Positions 1 through 17,729 of a stretch of 64,000 nucleotides of DNA are shown here, one piece after another. Both the position numbers and the translations under genes were made by a program. The notes beneath the pieces are model-generated. The model was not told the DNA's origin and ran no database searches. It saw nothing but the letters and a program-made list of their open reading frames with translations. Source of the DNA: Larimichthys crocea. Its lineage: Eukaryota > Chordata > Actinopteri > Sciaenidae. Location of the stretch: contig NC_040018.1 of the NCBI RefSeq assembly GCF_000972845.2, forward strand, positions 7,168,761 through 7,232,760, read 5' to 3'. Position 1 is the stretch's first letter. The number at the start of each line of letters is the position of its first letter.

Positions 1-650
1 TTTCATCCATGCCTTAATAAGCTCAAGGTTAGACTACTGCAATGCACTTTATGTCGGCGTCTCCCAGTCTTCTCTCAGTCGACTTCAACTTATGCAAAAC
101 GCTGCTGCCCGTCTTTTAACCAACACCAACCGACGTGCGCATATCAACTCCCTTCCCTGGCTTCCTGTTCTTTTTAGAATTGATTTTAAACTTTTAATAT
201 TTGTTTTTAAAGCTCTTAACGGCCTCGCCCCTTCGTATTTATCTGAGCTTTTAACTGTCCGCAATCCTGGTAGAGCTCTGAGGTCCAACGATCAACTTTT
301 GCTGGAAATGCCCAGGTCGAAATACGAACACTGGGGGTGACCGAGCTTTTTCCGTTGCCGCCTCCAGGCTCTGGAATAAGCTCCCCGTGGAGATGCGTCT
401 TGTTTCTGACCTTGGCCTCTTTAAATCCAGGCTAAAAACCCACCTTTTCAGGATGGCTTTCAATACCCAGTAGTATGATGACACTTTTATCCATCTCGAT
501 TTTGTTGTATTTTATTGTTTTTACTGTTCCTTTATTGTTTTTATTTATTATTTGTTTTACTTATTGTTCTCGTTATTTATTACCTGCTGTAAAGCACTTT
601 GGTACACCGAAAGGACTGTTGTAAAGGGCTGTATAAATAAAGTACATTGT
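1..650 (+). mobile_element. L2-type LINE, 3' end, truncated and frameshifted
   Basis: The reading frame from the window edge gives the C-terminal part of a non-LTR retrotransposon ORF2 (end of the reverse transcriptase and beyond), with typical pieces such as SRLDYCNALYVG, QNAAARLLTNT, FKALNGLAPSYLSELL and, after a frame change near 330, DRAFSVAASRLWNKLP. The shift near the G-run at 334-338 breaks the frame, so this copy is dead. The 3' tail holds the L2-like signature TGTAAAGCACTTTGG and ends in TATAAATAAAG near 650. The element continues upstream outside the window. Assignment to L2 rests on family knowledge of these motifs. Confidence 0.85.
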
Positions 651-926
651 TCATGTTCCAGCTCTCAGTGGTTCTCTGAGGGACACTGGGCTGACAGCGG
701 GTTGATATGTGAGAACAAGTTCTGACATGTGCAGTATCTTAAAAGAATACATGATATGTGTAACAATATATACAGTAGGATGAGTGTAATTGTGTGTAAT
801 TTTAGTTTAGGTTGTAATTCTTCATGTAACTGTTTAAGCAGGATGTTAATCCACGTGTGAGCTGCACCAGCAAGACACGTAAAAAACAATGTCAGTGAAG
901 ACGAGATGGCCTCACCTCACCATAAA
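651..926. other. Intron sequence, nothing recognised
   Basis: Between the LINE tail and the first SINE I see no open frame, RNA gene or repeat that I can name. It is presumably intronic, because CCDC102A exons lie downstream and the 5' half of that gene must be upstream. Confidence 0.4.
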
Positions 927-940
927 TGAAACCTGAATTT

Positions 941-1122
941 ATTTATTTTTTGGCCTTTTTCAAGCTTTTTATTTTGGCCGAGACAGCTGAAGAGTGACAG
1001 GAATGTGGGGAGAGAGAGAGATGGGGAACGACATGAAGCAAAGGGCCACGGGTCAGATTCGAACCCTGGGCCGCTGTTCAGCCTTCATAGGGTGGATACT
1101 GACCTGAGCTAATCAACACCCC
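941..1122 (-). mobile_element. tRNA-derived SINE with 14-bp TSD
   Basis: Read on the minus strand, the element has a Pol III B-box-like GGTTCGAATCT (1060-1070 region), then a C/T-rich body (CCCCATCTCTCTCTCTCC) and an A-rich tail. It is flanked by a perfect 14-bp direct repeat, TGAAACCTGAATTT, at 927-940 and 1123-1136. This is the hallmark of LINE-mediated insertion. The body matches a SINE type common in percomorph fish. A second, more diverged relative is near 56470-56590. Confidence 0.8.
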
Positions 1123-1136
1123 TGAAACCTGAATTT

Positions 1137-4252
<3,116 letters not shown>

Positions 4253-5189
4253 TGAAATCATGGTATTGATCCTGACAGAGAATGAGAAACAGGGCAAGTG
4301 ATTAACACAGACACACACACACAGGTTGACTGATAGTGAAATCATCTTCACTTGGGAGAGACTGGACAGTGTTCCCGTGTGTGATATGTGATGCTGAAGT
4401 CCCCTTTGTGTTATGCGTTCTGTCTTTAATAGCTGTCTGTGTTCGCTCACATGGTGTTGGTGGTAACAGCTGGAACATGTTGACGGTGTCAGTGCTTCAT
4501 TTTAGCTTCACAAGGATCATTTTTAATTTTTTATGTCTTTACTGCTTCAAACCTCAAGAAGGTTCTCGTGGAAAAAACCGAGATGACATGCAGCAGAGCG
4601 CTCAGGCTGGACTCCACTTTGATATATAGGGTGGTGCTGTACCAGGTAAACTACTGAGGCACCCATTGATTCTAGAGTTGAAATGATAATTCAGAGGGCT
4701 GCGACATGAGCTGAGCTTCATGCAGTGACCAAAGAAATAAATGTTTTTCCTCTGAAGGCCGTCTGGGCTTAGTCTGATAATACTTGTAATATTAACCAGC
4801 CCTCCTTCATTCTTCTGTCTCAGCAACTATTTCCGTCACCTTTCATACTTTGTTTCAAATCTCTCCATGACGCGGTGGTTTAAAACAGTTATGAACCCTA
4901 ACCCTCTGCTTCACAGCAGAGATGGAATTGAATTGATATAATAACTGTCTAGCAACTAAAGGCATCTCACGCAGACACACACACTGATAAACAATCACAA
5001 TCACAGGTAGCTGAAGTGACTGACAGGCTTCACACCTTGTAGCAAAGCGAACAGGTTTCAAACAGAATCACAGTGTGAAGAAATATTTCAACAGATCAGA
5101 ACAATCAAAATGGAAATAAAGTTGATTAAAATAAGATCTCATAACATTCTGATGAATATCTGGAGATTCAGTAAATTATAAGCAGATGT

Positions 5190-5485
5190 CTTGTTATGGT
5201 TCTTGGTTTGAACCTTGGCTGGTTCCTTTCTGTGTGGAGTTTGCATGTTCTCTTTGTGTCTCCGGCCTCCTCCTACAGTCCAAACACATGAACATTCACA
5301 GGTTAACTGGTGACTCTAGGTTGTCCACAGCTGTATTTGTTTGTTTGTCTCTATGTGTGATGAACTGGTGACTTGTTCAGGGTGTACCCCGCCTTTCACC
5401 CAAAGTCAGCTGGGATAGGCTCCAGCTCCACCATGGCCCTAATGAGGATAAGAGGTTACGGATAATGGATGGATGGATGTCTTGT
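5190..5485 (+). mobile_element. Fish LINE/SINE 3' tail with (GGAT)n end
   Basis: The segment contains the fish-repeat phrases GTGGAGTTTGCATGTTCTC, ACAGTCCAAACACATG, GGTGTACCCCGCC and AGCTGGGATAGGCTCCAGCT, and ends in ATGGATGGATGGATG. This is the very common 3' tail of a non-LTR element (RTE/L2-like) in teleosts. No ORF remains. Confidence 0.75.
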
Positions 5486-5664
5486 TATGACACCAATGGT
5501 CACCAGGTGGGGTTGTTTACCCTGGGTGCACCTGTGTCAGGATGAAGGTGTATGAAGGGAGACCTGCTGTGTTCAGTCTGTCTCTTTTCATTCATTTCAT
5601 TTCATGCAAGATGATTTCAAAAGTTTCATTAATTACTGTGCAGTAGTTTTATATACTCCTTTTT

Positions 5665-5665
5665 T

Positions 5666-5702
<37 letters not shown>

Positions 5703-6477
5703 GCGTGTGTCATGATCTCTAGTCTCCTGCTCCCTCCTATAAGCAGCCGGTTTGGGTGGCACAGTGGTCCCCATTACGACCCGACCCACAGGGTTATTTA
5801 TGAAGCTCTCGGGTTTATTTAATGCTGCAGGTAGCAACACACACACACACACACACACACACAGAGGGTAGAGATTCTGATAAAATGAATCAAAAGGAGA
5901 GACAAAATAATTATTCCAGACATTGTGTTTGAGCAAAAAGGGGGAATTAGCTCCCAGGCTCCAAGGCAGGAGGGTGTGTGTGGTGAAATAAATGAAGATC
6001 AGAGGGCAGAGGGGGAGAGAGAAGAAAGAGAGGAGGATGCAAAGGAGTGGGAGGAAGGCAAAGAGGGGAAACGAGTGAGGAAAGAACAAAGAATGTGGAT
6101 ATATCTAAATGTTAAAGTCTGACTGCATAATGGACGCTTCATGTAAACACAGCCTAATGTTATTTGTGAACGTCTTTGAGCCAGCTGACATAAATAAAAC
6201 ATGAAGCCTGTCAGGACGAGCAGGCTGCTCATGCACAGCATGACACACGATACACAGCATATTGTTTTTACATGAAATGATTGATCAGGAACATACATGC
6301 ACACATCACACACACACACACACCTGTGGAAGCATGCACAGGCCGACGGTCGTCACGTCCATTCATGTTTATTGTTGCTGCTTTTATTCATCTGATGGCT
6401 TTGTCTTCATTTGCCTCCTCGCTCCAGCCTCAATGTCCTTCCCCCATTCTCCTGGGCAGCCCTGATTATAAACCCAA

Positions 6478-6513
<36 letters not shown>

Positions 6514-6583
6514 CTTTGCTGTCTAAATTAATGCTAAATTCAGAATGGCAGAGGGGGAAGGGTGAATGCTAGTTATTCTTTGT

Positions 6584-6623
<40 letters not shown>

Positions 6624-6730
6624 GCATGTAGAGATATGTGTGTTCATGTCTGCCTAACTGAGGCATGTTGTTTTTTCTTCTTCTCACAATAAAGGACATT
6701 TTTGTCAAGGTGATGAACGTCTAAACATGG

Positions 6731-6780
<50 letters not shown>

Positions 6781-6973
6781 CAGTGGAACAGATGTAGAGG
6801 CAGACGTCAGGGTCTTTCCAGTCAAGGAGAAACATTTAACAGGCATTGTGGTGTAACACACATGCGTGTGTGTGTCTGTGTGTGTGTGTGTGTGTGACAG
6901 ACTTGGCACAAATACAAAAATCTAAATTAACAAGAAACTTTAATGAAGTAACACACACACACACACACACACA
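5665..6973. repeat. Cluster of eight GT/CA microsatellites
   Basis: Within 1.3 kb there are GT-type tracts near 5667-5709, 6480-6512, 6588-6619, 6732-6778 (the longest, about 47 bp) and 6866-6896. CA-type tracts lie near 5838-5862, 6307-6323 and 6951-6973. GT and CA tracts face each other in pairs and could base-pair within the pre-mRNA. Such tracts are highly polymorphic. Confidence 0.9.
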
Positions 6974-7378
6974 TGCTCAGAGATGATTCAGTGATGATGT
7001 CTTGTGTTTAATAGAGTCAGGGAGTCCCAGCCGCTCCCCTCTCCTCCTCTCCGTGTTCTCAAAGTGATAAATCTTCAGTCTGGGGGAATATTGAGGTTTC
7101 TGGCCGACATGTCTGCTTTGAGGCACACACTGTAATCCTGTTTCATTCATCAGACCTTTTGTTCTGGCAGTGGATATTTTGGGATGTCCTGTTGGCCAAG
7201 TAGATGAAACTTTAATGAATCTGTGGAGAAACTGGGCTGATGAAGCCGTCCAGAGGAATATGGGAGGAAAGAAATCCATTCAAACTATTCATCACAATCA
7301 AAGAAGTATATGTTTAACTTATTTATTCATGTTTGTGTTGTTTTATAACCTTGAACACAGTCAATCAAATAATATCAT

Positions 7379-7401
7379 ATAATAATAATAATAATAATAA
7401 A
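7379..7401. repeat. (ATA)n microsatellite
   Basis: A short run of AAT/ATA triplets within the third visible intron. Simple sequence only. Confidence 0.85.
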
Positions 7402-8277
7402 TAATAAGAAGAATCAATCTGTTGGTTATTTTCTCATTTGTTTTGTTTTTTTAAGCGTCAGAGTTTTCATCAGTTCCATTCTCAGTTGTCTTTGTGTTCC
7501 ACTGGCCACAGATCTGTTCAGCTTGTGGGTAAAACTCTTGAGTCAGACCGAGTATCGGATGTTGTCTTTTCCTGGTTGTATTACATCAGACCCCTCTCAT
7601 ATTTTATTTGAGGAATATCACCCTCTGCCATCAAACAAAGATTAGAGTGCCGCAGGCTCCGCCGAACTCTTTGTTAGATCAGAGTTTGGCTTCCACGGTC
7701 TCAGTGTGAACAGCACCACGTGTAAAGTGAGTGATTTCAACTGATTGCACTGCAGCTGCTGCTGTGTGTGTGTGTGTGTGGTATTTGTTTGGTCGACTGA
7801 TTAAATGTTGCATTTTACAAAGATCTTAATATGTTTAAAGATAAAAAATCAGCTGAGTAGCTGCAGTTTAAAATTAAAATGTCATTTTCCATTTGATTGC
7901 ACATGCTCAGTGACAAAATTTACATATATATTTTTTTTAATCTAACTTTAAAAATGTATAATTATTTTTGAAATATAAATAATATAATATATTCAAATAA
8001 TAATTGTGAAAACGAAAAATTAAATGAATTAAGATTTTTTTGTGTTAAATGTGTATCCTAAACTCTCTACTTTGACATTTTTCAAATTTTCATTTAATTT
8101 GTTTTCAAAATATCAATTCGGATCTTGTCGTGCGTCGTGCACACAGAGTTTAGAGGATGTAGAGAAAGTAGTGATTCAACTTAACAAGCCTTTTCTATGT
8201 TACTTTATGCGTCTTTTTTTTATTGATTTATGTACGTATAGGTCATAAACGACTTGAACCCATTGATGAACTGATGA

Positions 8278-10012
<1,735 letters not shown>

Positions 10013-10020
10013 TAAGACAT

Positions 10021-10023
10021 GTG

Positions 10024-10055
<32 letters not shown>
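10021..10055. repeat. (GC)n(CA)n tract just downstream of exon donor
   Basis: Alternating GTGCGCGCGC then about 12 CA units. With the (TG)n at 9883-9900 it brackets the 104-nt exon. Alternating purine-pyrimidine sequence of this kind is also Z-DNA prone. Confidence 0.9.
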
Positions 10056-10095
10056 AACTGGTGCCAATATTGTCATGTATAAAAAACAAGAACTG

Positions 10096-10580
10096 TTCAG
10101 TTCAGTTCAGTTCAGAGCTTTATTGTCCCTCCAGGGGAAATTTGATTTGCAGTGGCAATGCAACATACATAACAAGAAATAAATAGACAAACAGTGACAT
10201 AAAACAATGAAGCAAAGTAAAGCAACCAAAAACTTGATTTAAACAATCCTAAATGAAGTTAGAATATGAGTAACAGAAGGCAAAAAGTCTATAAAAGATT
10301 TTAAAAAAAATAAACAGACAAATACCACAAAAACAGTGCAGTTTAAGAGTTGTGCAAATTAATTGCATTGATTGCACGAGGAACAAAGGAGAATTTGTAC
10401 CTGTTTGTTCGTGCCCTAGGTAGCCGTCCAGACGGCAGAGAAATAAATTCCTGCAACAATGGGTGGTCAGGGCTAGACAGGATGGACCGAGCCTTCTGAA
10501 GGACTCGTCTGTCAAAGATCTCTGAGAGACACATTGACGCATTGAACTGAAAAAAATATTTCCTGTCAGCTATCAATAAC
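10096..10580 (-). mobile_element. Non-LTR retrotransposon 3' end (minus strand)
   Basis: Read on the minus strand, an open stretch from 10576 down to 10343 carries QKARSILSSPDHPLLQEF, LPSGRLPRARTN and YKFSFVPRAINAIN. These are typical of the extreme C-terminus of fish LINE ORF2 proteins. They are followed by a 3' UTR with CCTGGAGGGACAATAAAGCT and a terminal tandem tail of TGAAC units (10096-10114 as GTTCA). It is 5'-truncated and therefore inactive. Confidence 0.75.
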
Positions 10581-11066
10581 TATCATAAATACTGTCCAAG
10601 TGGATTTGGATAACACCTCATTCGTCCCCCTGCAGACCTGCATAACATTTCAACTCGTGACAGCTCATGAACACTCACCAGTCACGGTGGTGTCATATCA
10701 GATTTATTTGTTGAATCTGAATTATTAATCTGTTCAAATATTACAAAGACTATGTAAAAAAAAAAAGTGTGTGACCTTTTGTGACTACTTGACAAAGTCA
10801 CACCCAAAAAAAAATAAAAGAAAGACATTTTTTTGAAAATGTGAACATGCAGTGTGTGTCACTGCAGGATTCCAGAAGCCAGACACACACCATCAAATCA
10901 TCTACGGTAGTATTTTATTATGAAAATCCAGAAGGCAGTCAAGTTTTTCCAGAGTGCGTGTTTAGGAACATCTCATCGCTTTCATTTAAAACACACCATG
11001 TTCAGGTGTGTCTGATGTGAAGCTGACAGCCTCACTTCTCTTCCTGTTTCCAGATTGGCTTCCTCT

Positions 11067-11067
11067 G

Positions 11068-11112
<45 letters not shown>

Positions 11113-11118
11113 TGTGTC
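11067..11118. repeat. (GT)n microsatellite
   Basis: About 50 bp of GT with one interruption (TATG near 11106), within the last CCDC102A intron. Confidence 0.9.
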
Positions 11119-11423
11119 GTCTGTCTTTCACTTTCGCTCACACACTCTCCGTCAGTCCTCAGCTCCTTGCCTCTCCCTCTGCATTCTCTCCCCTTTTTTT
11201 TCCACATCATTGCTCCGCCACCCGACAGCCAATCACCAAGCTCCCAGTCGCAGGTTACCCTAGTAACAGAGAGCTCTCTTGTTGCTCCGCTCTGTAGAGG
11301 AGTGACAGGCGTGTCGGCATGGTAACCGCTTCAGAGACTGACAAAAAGCTGTGCGCTCTCGTAGAGGGTGTATCTTAAGCTTTTCTTCATTCTGGATTTT
11401 TTTTTTCATTCAGTTTTTCAGGG

Positions 11424-11425
<2 letters not shown>

Positions 11426-11468
<43 letters not shown>
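11426..11468. repeat. (GT)n microsatellite
   Basis: About 21 uninterrupted GT units, within the last CCDC102A intron. Confidence 0.9.
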
Positions 11469-11473
<5 letters not shown>

Positions 11474-12742
11474 TTGATGCTTATTAAATCCGTTGTTAGT
11501 TTGTGTCACGGTCCTTGTCAGTGTGGTTTATTTGAGGTATCTTGTTCTCATCAAGGTTGGTTCAATATCACACAGAAGCACAATGAAATGTTGTGTTTAC
11601 TTCGTGTTTCACCAGAAAAAACATTTATTTATGGTGGAGCGTGGATGTGGAAGAGCTGACCTGAGGAAAGAAGCTGATCTGTGGTGGATACTTATCTCTT
11701 GCCAGATGGCAGCAGGGTGAACAGGCTGTAGCTGGGTTGGGTTTTGTCTTTTAATATCCTTTGGGCTGTGTGCAGGCGCCCTCTCTCAGCGATACATCGC
11801 TGATACTTGGGGGATGTTCTCAGTGGTTTAACCCCCTCCTGTGGAGCCGTCCTGTCCTGAACCATGCACAATTCGTGCTGATTGGTAATGTTTCAGTCAG
11901 GATGCTTCCTATCTGGAACTTTACACTTGTTTCGGGGCTTTCTTAAGCACGGTGGAGATGTGAGATGACCGTGACAGGATTTTTTTTGTATTTTATTTTC
12001 AAATGAATTAATTAACCAGACACCAAATTCACACAAACATGGCCCCTGATTCCCTCCCTGTCCCACCACATACAAACTGAGAGAGGGCCTTCATTTAAAG
12101 TGGCAACATAAAGCTGATGGAGAGAATGCTGTCATTAAAGCAAAACATGGATACTCAGAATATCAAATATAAAACATATTTTTTACAAAAGAATTTCACA
12201 GCTTTGATGTCTTCAGTGTAATAAAGATAATGATAATTATTTTTGTATTTCAAATCTTTAATTCAATATTTCTGTTTAGCTGCTCAGTCTGTCACACATC
12301 GCCCGCTGTAGTGCTACATGTTGGCAAACATTACTGACTTGATAGACTGGCCGTATAATACAATGCAACCACAAAGTGCTCTGATACACACACACACACT
12401 GCCTTTCAATCAGCGGTTGCTCATGTTTCCATCTGTGGTGAGGGAAGACGATCCGATGTTTTGGTGTTTTTGCAAAAGCCATCGATCCTCCTCATCGCTC
12501 AGCGAAAGAGTAACCACAGCACCGTTTGAAACGAAGCAATGGCAAGCGTATCGGCCTCTTCCTGTTCCCTCGTGCTTCTTTTTCTTATTTCCTGTCTCAC
12601 CCTGTTGGGGATCGTCATTCATGTCTGAAGCTTTGCTAAGTGCCTGAGAAGCTTTAAGTGGCTGAGCTGGTGTTGTGGTCCAAATGTTCCGATGCTTTAT
12701 CTACTAGTTTCTCTTTTCCTGGCCTGCTGAAAAATGGCCAAC

Positions 12743-13319
12743 CAGGGACGTCACTAGGTTTAAGAAACTGGGGTGGCTTAGCCCATAGAGGAGAAAAAGC
12801 GCCCGAAAAATTTTTCAGAGCACCAATTAAAGCTTTGTCAATCAATTGATTAATCTAAGACGATGACGCCTCCATACACAAATATACAAATTGTCGATAC
12901 AAGCAATACTTCACCTATACTGAGATGAAAGATAAGAATGTATATGTGAAGTGCAGATTGTTGCTGGGGGAAAACGTTTATCCACGTCTGTTACCAGTAA
13001 CGAGTTATTTCTACAACAGAGTAATTACGTTACTAACGCAGGTACTTTTTTGGAGGAGTAACTAGTAACTATGGCTAAAGAAAATGGAAAAAAAATCCCA
13101 ATATACATTATTCGACCCGCCCCAGCCCGCCCCGCCAATAAAGTGGAACATTATCTACCCGCACCGCACCGTCCCGCCCCGCGGGCGGACCGCTGGCGCA
13201 TCACTAGTGTGGAGTCGGATCTTGGGAGTTCGCCCCGGAGAAAATACTTCGGCCCTGGAGAAGACGGATCTCCCCTGTGTGGCTGAGGCCCCCCTAAAAT
13301 AGGCCTAGTGACGCCACTG
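12743..13319 (+). mobile_element. hAT-like non-autonomous element with perfect 8-bp TSD
   Basis: The ends are CAGGGACGTCACTAGG and the inverse CCTAGTGACGCCACTG. They are flanked by the exact 8-bp TSD TGGCCAAC at 12735-12742 and 13320-13327. The interior holds a GTAACGAGTTA/GTAACTAGTAAC section and a C-rich section with CCCGCCCC repeats (13115-13185), but no transposase. Length is 577 bp. It belongs to a different family from the 8804 element. Confidence 0.9.
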
Positions 13320-13571
13320 TGGCCAACAAAGGTTGACAGAGAGAGAGGTGAAGGGAGGGAAAAGTGGGAGACCCCAGCTAGTGATGTCGATATGGTTTGC
13401 TGAGTCATCATGGAGACGCCTCAGACGTCACCACATAACTGGAGTGTAGAACCTTGGTCACATGATAAACAGAGATGTGAGCAGAGGCAGACAGGCCCTG
13501 AAGCGTTCTTCATAGCTTCTCCATGCAGTCTGCAGCCTCACTGCTGACACCACACTGGACCTTTTTTAAAA

Positions 13572-13804
13572 GGTGAAAACAAGGACAAGAAAAGAAATAT
13601 CTCAGATGTTCACAAGTCTGTCTTCAAGGTACGTTTGTATCTTTGGGGGGGATCAGTGCCTTGCTCCAGGGCACCTCAGCAGTGCCCAGGAGGTGAACTG
13701 GCACCTCTCCAGCTACCAGTCCATCTTCCGTACTTTTGGTCCATGCGGGACTTGAACTGGACACCCTCCGGTTCCCAAGCCGAGTCCCTATGGACTGAGC
13801 CACC
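13572..13804 (-). mobile_element. tRNA-derived SINE with 13-bp TSD
   Basis: On the minus strand it opens with a tRNA-like head: GTGGTGGCTCAGTCCATAGG (A-box region), then the B-box-like CCAGTTCAAGTCCC. A body with CTGCTGAGGTGCCCTGGAGC follows. The 13-bp direct repeat ACCTTTTTTAAAA is present at 13559-13571 and 13805-13817. This head is shared with a widespread fish tRNA-SINE. Confidence 0.85.
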
Positions 13805-14325
13805 ACCTTTTTTAAAATCTGTCGGACACACATGCAGCTCTGAGTGAAATGAAATCCATTTTATGGCTCATTGAAGTCAACTCTGCCATGTAGACCACAT
13901 ATTCCCTTAGCTGGTATTTATTATCTATTTAAATGATTCAGTACTCATCTTTGTACCCGTCAGTGTCCCAATCAGTTTATCTCACTGAAGACACAGGAGC
14001 AGTCAGCACTGTTACACAATCCATTCTAATTTCAGTCAACTCTTACTGAATCAGTTTAGGTACTTTGAAACATACAGTATTTTTAAAGCTGTTGGTCCAC
14101 CACTTTGGTCCATATTAAATCCATATATATATTTGATGGTGACGCCACAGATTTTTTAAATCTGTCCCCTCTCTCTATCTTTAACTGAATCTGTCACAGC
14201 GGAGGAAGTTTTTTTTCTCGCCACCGTCGCCAAGTGCTTGCTCATGGTGGAAGTGTTGGTCTCTGTTAATAATATTACAAAGAGTACAGTCTAAACCTGC
14301 TCTGCATGGAAAGTGTCATTAGATA

Positions 14326-14378
14326 ACTTTTGTTATGAGTTGGCACTATATAAATAAAATTGTATTGAATTGAATGAT
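14326..14378 (+). mobile_element. L2-like LINE tail remnant
   Basis: GTTGGCACTATATAAATAAA followed by ATTGTATTGAATTGAATG is the terminal 3' signature of fish L2 elements. Only the last 50 bp or so remain. Confidence 0.6.
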
Positions 14379-15228
14379 GTTGTGACTTTCCATCCAGGAG
14401 TTAAACAGCAGCTCGAACCTTCTTACCTGAAACATGTTGATATTTAACAGATTCCTTCACTTTGAATCAAAGGTTTCACTTTGTTTAGTGCTTCTAATGT
14501 CAAACGTTTAAATAGCACCCCACATGGGTGAAGTCAACACACATTGTGCACAATTAATTATTATTTTTTTGTCCATATACTGTCCAAGTACAATCAGAAA
14601 ACTACCAGAGCTGACTCACCAGTCTATGTTAATAATGATGACAGATGATCAGTGGTGATCCATAACAGAACATAATCTCCACATCCAAATCTGAAATGAC
14701 ATCTTTAAACTAAACCTGTTCCCTGAAGTATTCAGAGTAACTGTCCAAAGCACAGCAGCTGTTAGCCAGGCCAGTGTGTAACTCCAATTGAAAACAACGT
14801 GGGGCAGCTGCAGTCGCTCAGCTGTACACTCTCAGCTCCCCCGCCTGCTTTTAACCTGATGCTGTGACCTCTGCCTGCATGTGGCTGAGCAGTGTGTAGA
14901 AAAGTGGACAGCACAGGAGGAGCTGAGAGAAGCTTAGAGGAGAAAGGAGGAAAGTGCTGAATGCTGCCCCATTACAGATATGTCCAAGAACCGTGGACAC
15001 CATCCGTTCTAACACATGGCATCATGCTTCCTGCAGAAAAACAGGAAACGGATGCATGGAAATAATATTTCAAATGAAGACCTGTTTACTCTTACCGTGT
15101 ACCTCCACTTACTTCGTAATGATAAACACGTTAAGACTCCAGCTGTGCTGCAGTATCCTGGATGTAAACATACAGACAGACATACATTCCCTTACACACA
15201 CACACACAGATTTGTAATGTTATTTTAA

Positions 15229-15441
<213 letters not shown>

Positions 15442-17176
15442 CACACACACACACATACACACACACATAGTGACACAGGAAAAAACTATATTGTTGCTCT
15501 TTGGGTAAACTTTGTATCTGTATTTGTATTATTCAAATAGATCCCCCTAAATCCTCCACGCTGGACCTTCAAGGGTCACATTTACCAAGAGTCAGGCCCA
15601 AAGGTCAACGTCACTTTTATCTTAGGCAGTTTCCTCAACTGATCAGTGATCAATAATCAAATTATCATGAAAAACAAATGTATGTTTCTTTTTAAGGAGA
15701 CGTAATTGTTCATCTGCAGTTTAAAACATAAAGTCTCCACCCAGCAGCAATAAGACACACACCTAATCCTTACACACACACACATACACACACTAAGACT
15801 CACACATGCTTGGACATAATTGGATATACAGACACACAGCACCAAGACCAAACCCAGCAAGAGTGTGGCAGACGTCAACAGCATGTCTGGACGGCGTGAT
15901 GCTTGAACAACCATCTTTTTGAACTTCTTTCTAGCGAAGGCCAACACGCATCATCCTTTCAACATACTCATTCTTACCTCATGTGTATCATCACGAGCAT
16001 CCCGTCTGAACTGCGCTACTGTATTTAAACAGGCCTCAACCACATCTGCATCGCCCCTATGGCTTCATGTTCCTCTGAGGATGAAAAGCATTTTTTTTAT
16101 ATATCACAAGGATCATTTTAAGAACTGCCATGACTGAAAATGGTCTGCCACATTTTAACCAGTATTTCTAAAGGAGAGTATCGAAGTCTTTTTCTCATCA
16201 CAGCCGGTGCTGGGAGCACACTGCTCAGCTTTTAGCCTCAGTCTAGCTGCAAGGTGAATAGTTTACAACCACAAAGAGTGTGCAGCAGGAGATTCTCTTC
16301 TTTACTTCTGTTTTCCCCCGATCAGTCTCTTCACTTCACTTCGCTCCATATGATCAGCGTGAGGGCTGTGTTCAGATGAGTACAAAAGAGCCTAACGCAC
16401 ACAAATAAGCCGTAAACAAACCCTGTTTCCTCACCGGCACTGATCTGACACGTACGGCAAAATTCAAGACCTGAGAACACAAGCCGAGCCCAGGGCTGTA
16501 ATTTTGTTATTTTTTCCTCAAAGACAGTCAATGCACCACCAAACACATAGTAAATAAGAAAGAAGCAGCTTCATGTTAAGTGTGTTTAGTATGATCATTC
16601 CATGATGCAGTGTGCTCCCTGACAAACAAATGTCACAGTAAATGTCAGACTGTTGCACATAAACATGAGATAAGTGAGGGAATGTTAACGTCCTTGTTAG
16701 AGGAACAGATTGAGCTTGACATGATGGGGCTGTAATGGCTGAGAGCAGCAGTAAAATGTCTTTATTGTTTCTCTGAAGGGGGATTTGTAGCTGTGAATGT
16801 CCACTCAAGGGCCGGTCGCATTAGCATTTCAAACTGCCTTGTTTTGTGTCTAAGTTCATTCGTTCAATCGTTTCAGTGGACTCTGCACGATCGGTGGATT
16901 GGCTCTCAAAGGCGAATTGATTCTGAGTGAATGTGATTTGGTGAACTTTGATTCGCTGTTAACCAGCAGCAAACTGTCCTGACAGCGCTGACCTTTTGAA
17001 GGAACAGACGGCCAAAGAGAAGCCTGTTAGCTGTGTCCCCGTCCACTTTGACTGAAGCCTTTCTCTGTCCCGTCAGCAGACCGACCCCTTCACTGACTCT
17101 TCAATGAATGAAATGATCTTTTTGAAGGAAGCGTAGGAAGCGTGTTACCGGATACAGTGTTTCACCACCTTGCCCT

Positions 17177-17729
17177 TGTTGAGCCGCATTTTGTAATAAA
17201 GCCGCATTTTGTAATAAACGTCCAAAATGTAAAAACTTTTTCATTTCATTTTGTAATAAAGCCGCATTTTGTAATAAATTTTGCCGCATTATGTAATAAG
17301 TTATTACATTTTGACAAGATTATTACAAAATGCACTTGCAACTTTTTTATTTTCTAGGAAATGTAATAACATGGTGCATTATGTAATAACAATTCTAAAG
17401 CATAGTTTATTTGTTTGTTAATTGTATTTTATTTTACTTTAAAGTATTTGTAAAAGCTAGGCCTATTATTAGTATCACTGTATTAGCCTAGTAGCAGTAC
17501 TTGGCAATTACTATCAGTACACTATTCAAAGGTTGCATTAACAGAGAATATTATGTAAATTGCAGATTTTTTGCATTTGGTAATAATCTTGTCAAAATGT
17601 AATAACTTATTACATAATGCAGCAAAATGTATTACAAAATGCGGCTTTATTACAAAATGAAATGAAAAAGTTATTACATTTTGGACGTTTATTACAAAAT
17701 GCACCGTTATTACAAAATGCGGCTCAACA
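17177..17729 (+). mobile_element. Palindromic GCATTTTGTAATAA-array MITE, copy 1
   Basis: Terminal inverted repeats start TGTTGAGCCGCATTTTGTAA. Each arm is built of repeated GCATTTTGTAATAA units (inverse TTATTACAAAATGC), with nested inversions around CGTCCAAAATGTAA. A unique core of about 150 bp (near 17400-17570) lies between. The 5-bp TSD GCCCT is exact (17172-17176 and 17730-17734). There is no ORF. The second copy at 47116-47552 has its core in the opposite orientation. Its superfamily is not recognised. Confidence 0.85.

Noticed and set aside
1060..1070. B-box could mark a tRNA gene
   Set aside because: No cloverleaf is possible around it; it is the head of a SINE with a 14-bp TSD.
5649..6089. 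146-codon minus-strand frame with hydrophobic runs
   Set aside because: Composition comes from CT-rich sequence and a CA repeat; no signal peptide context or homology that I can see.
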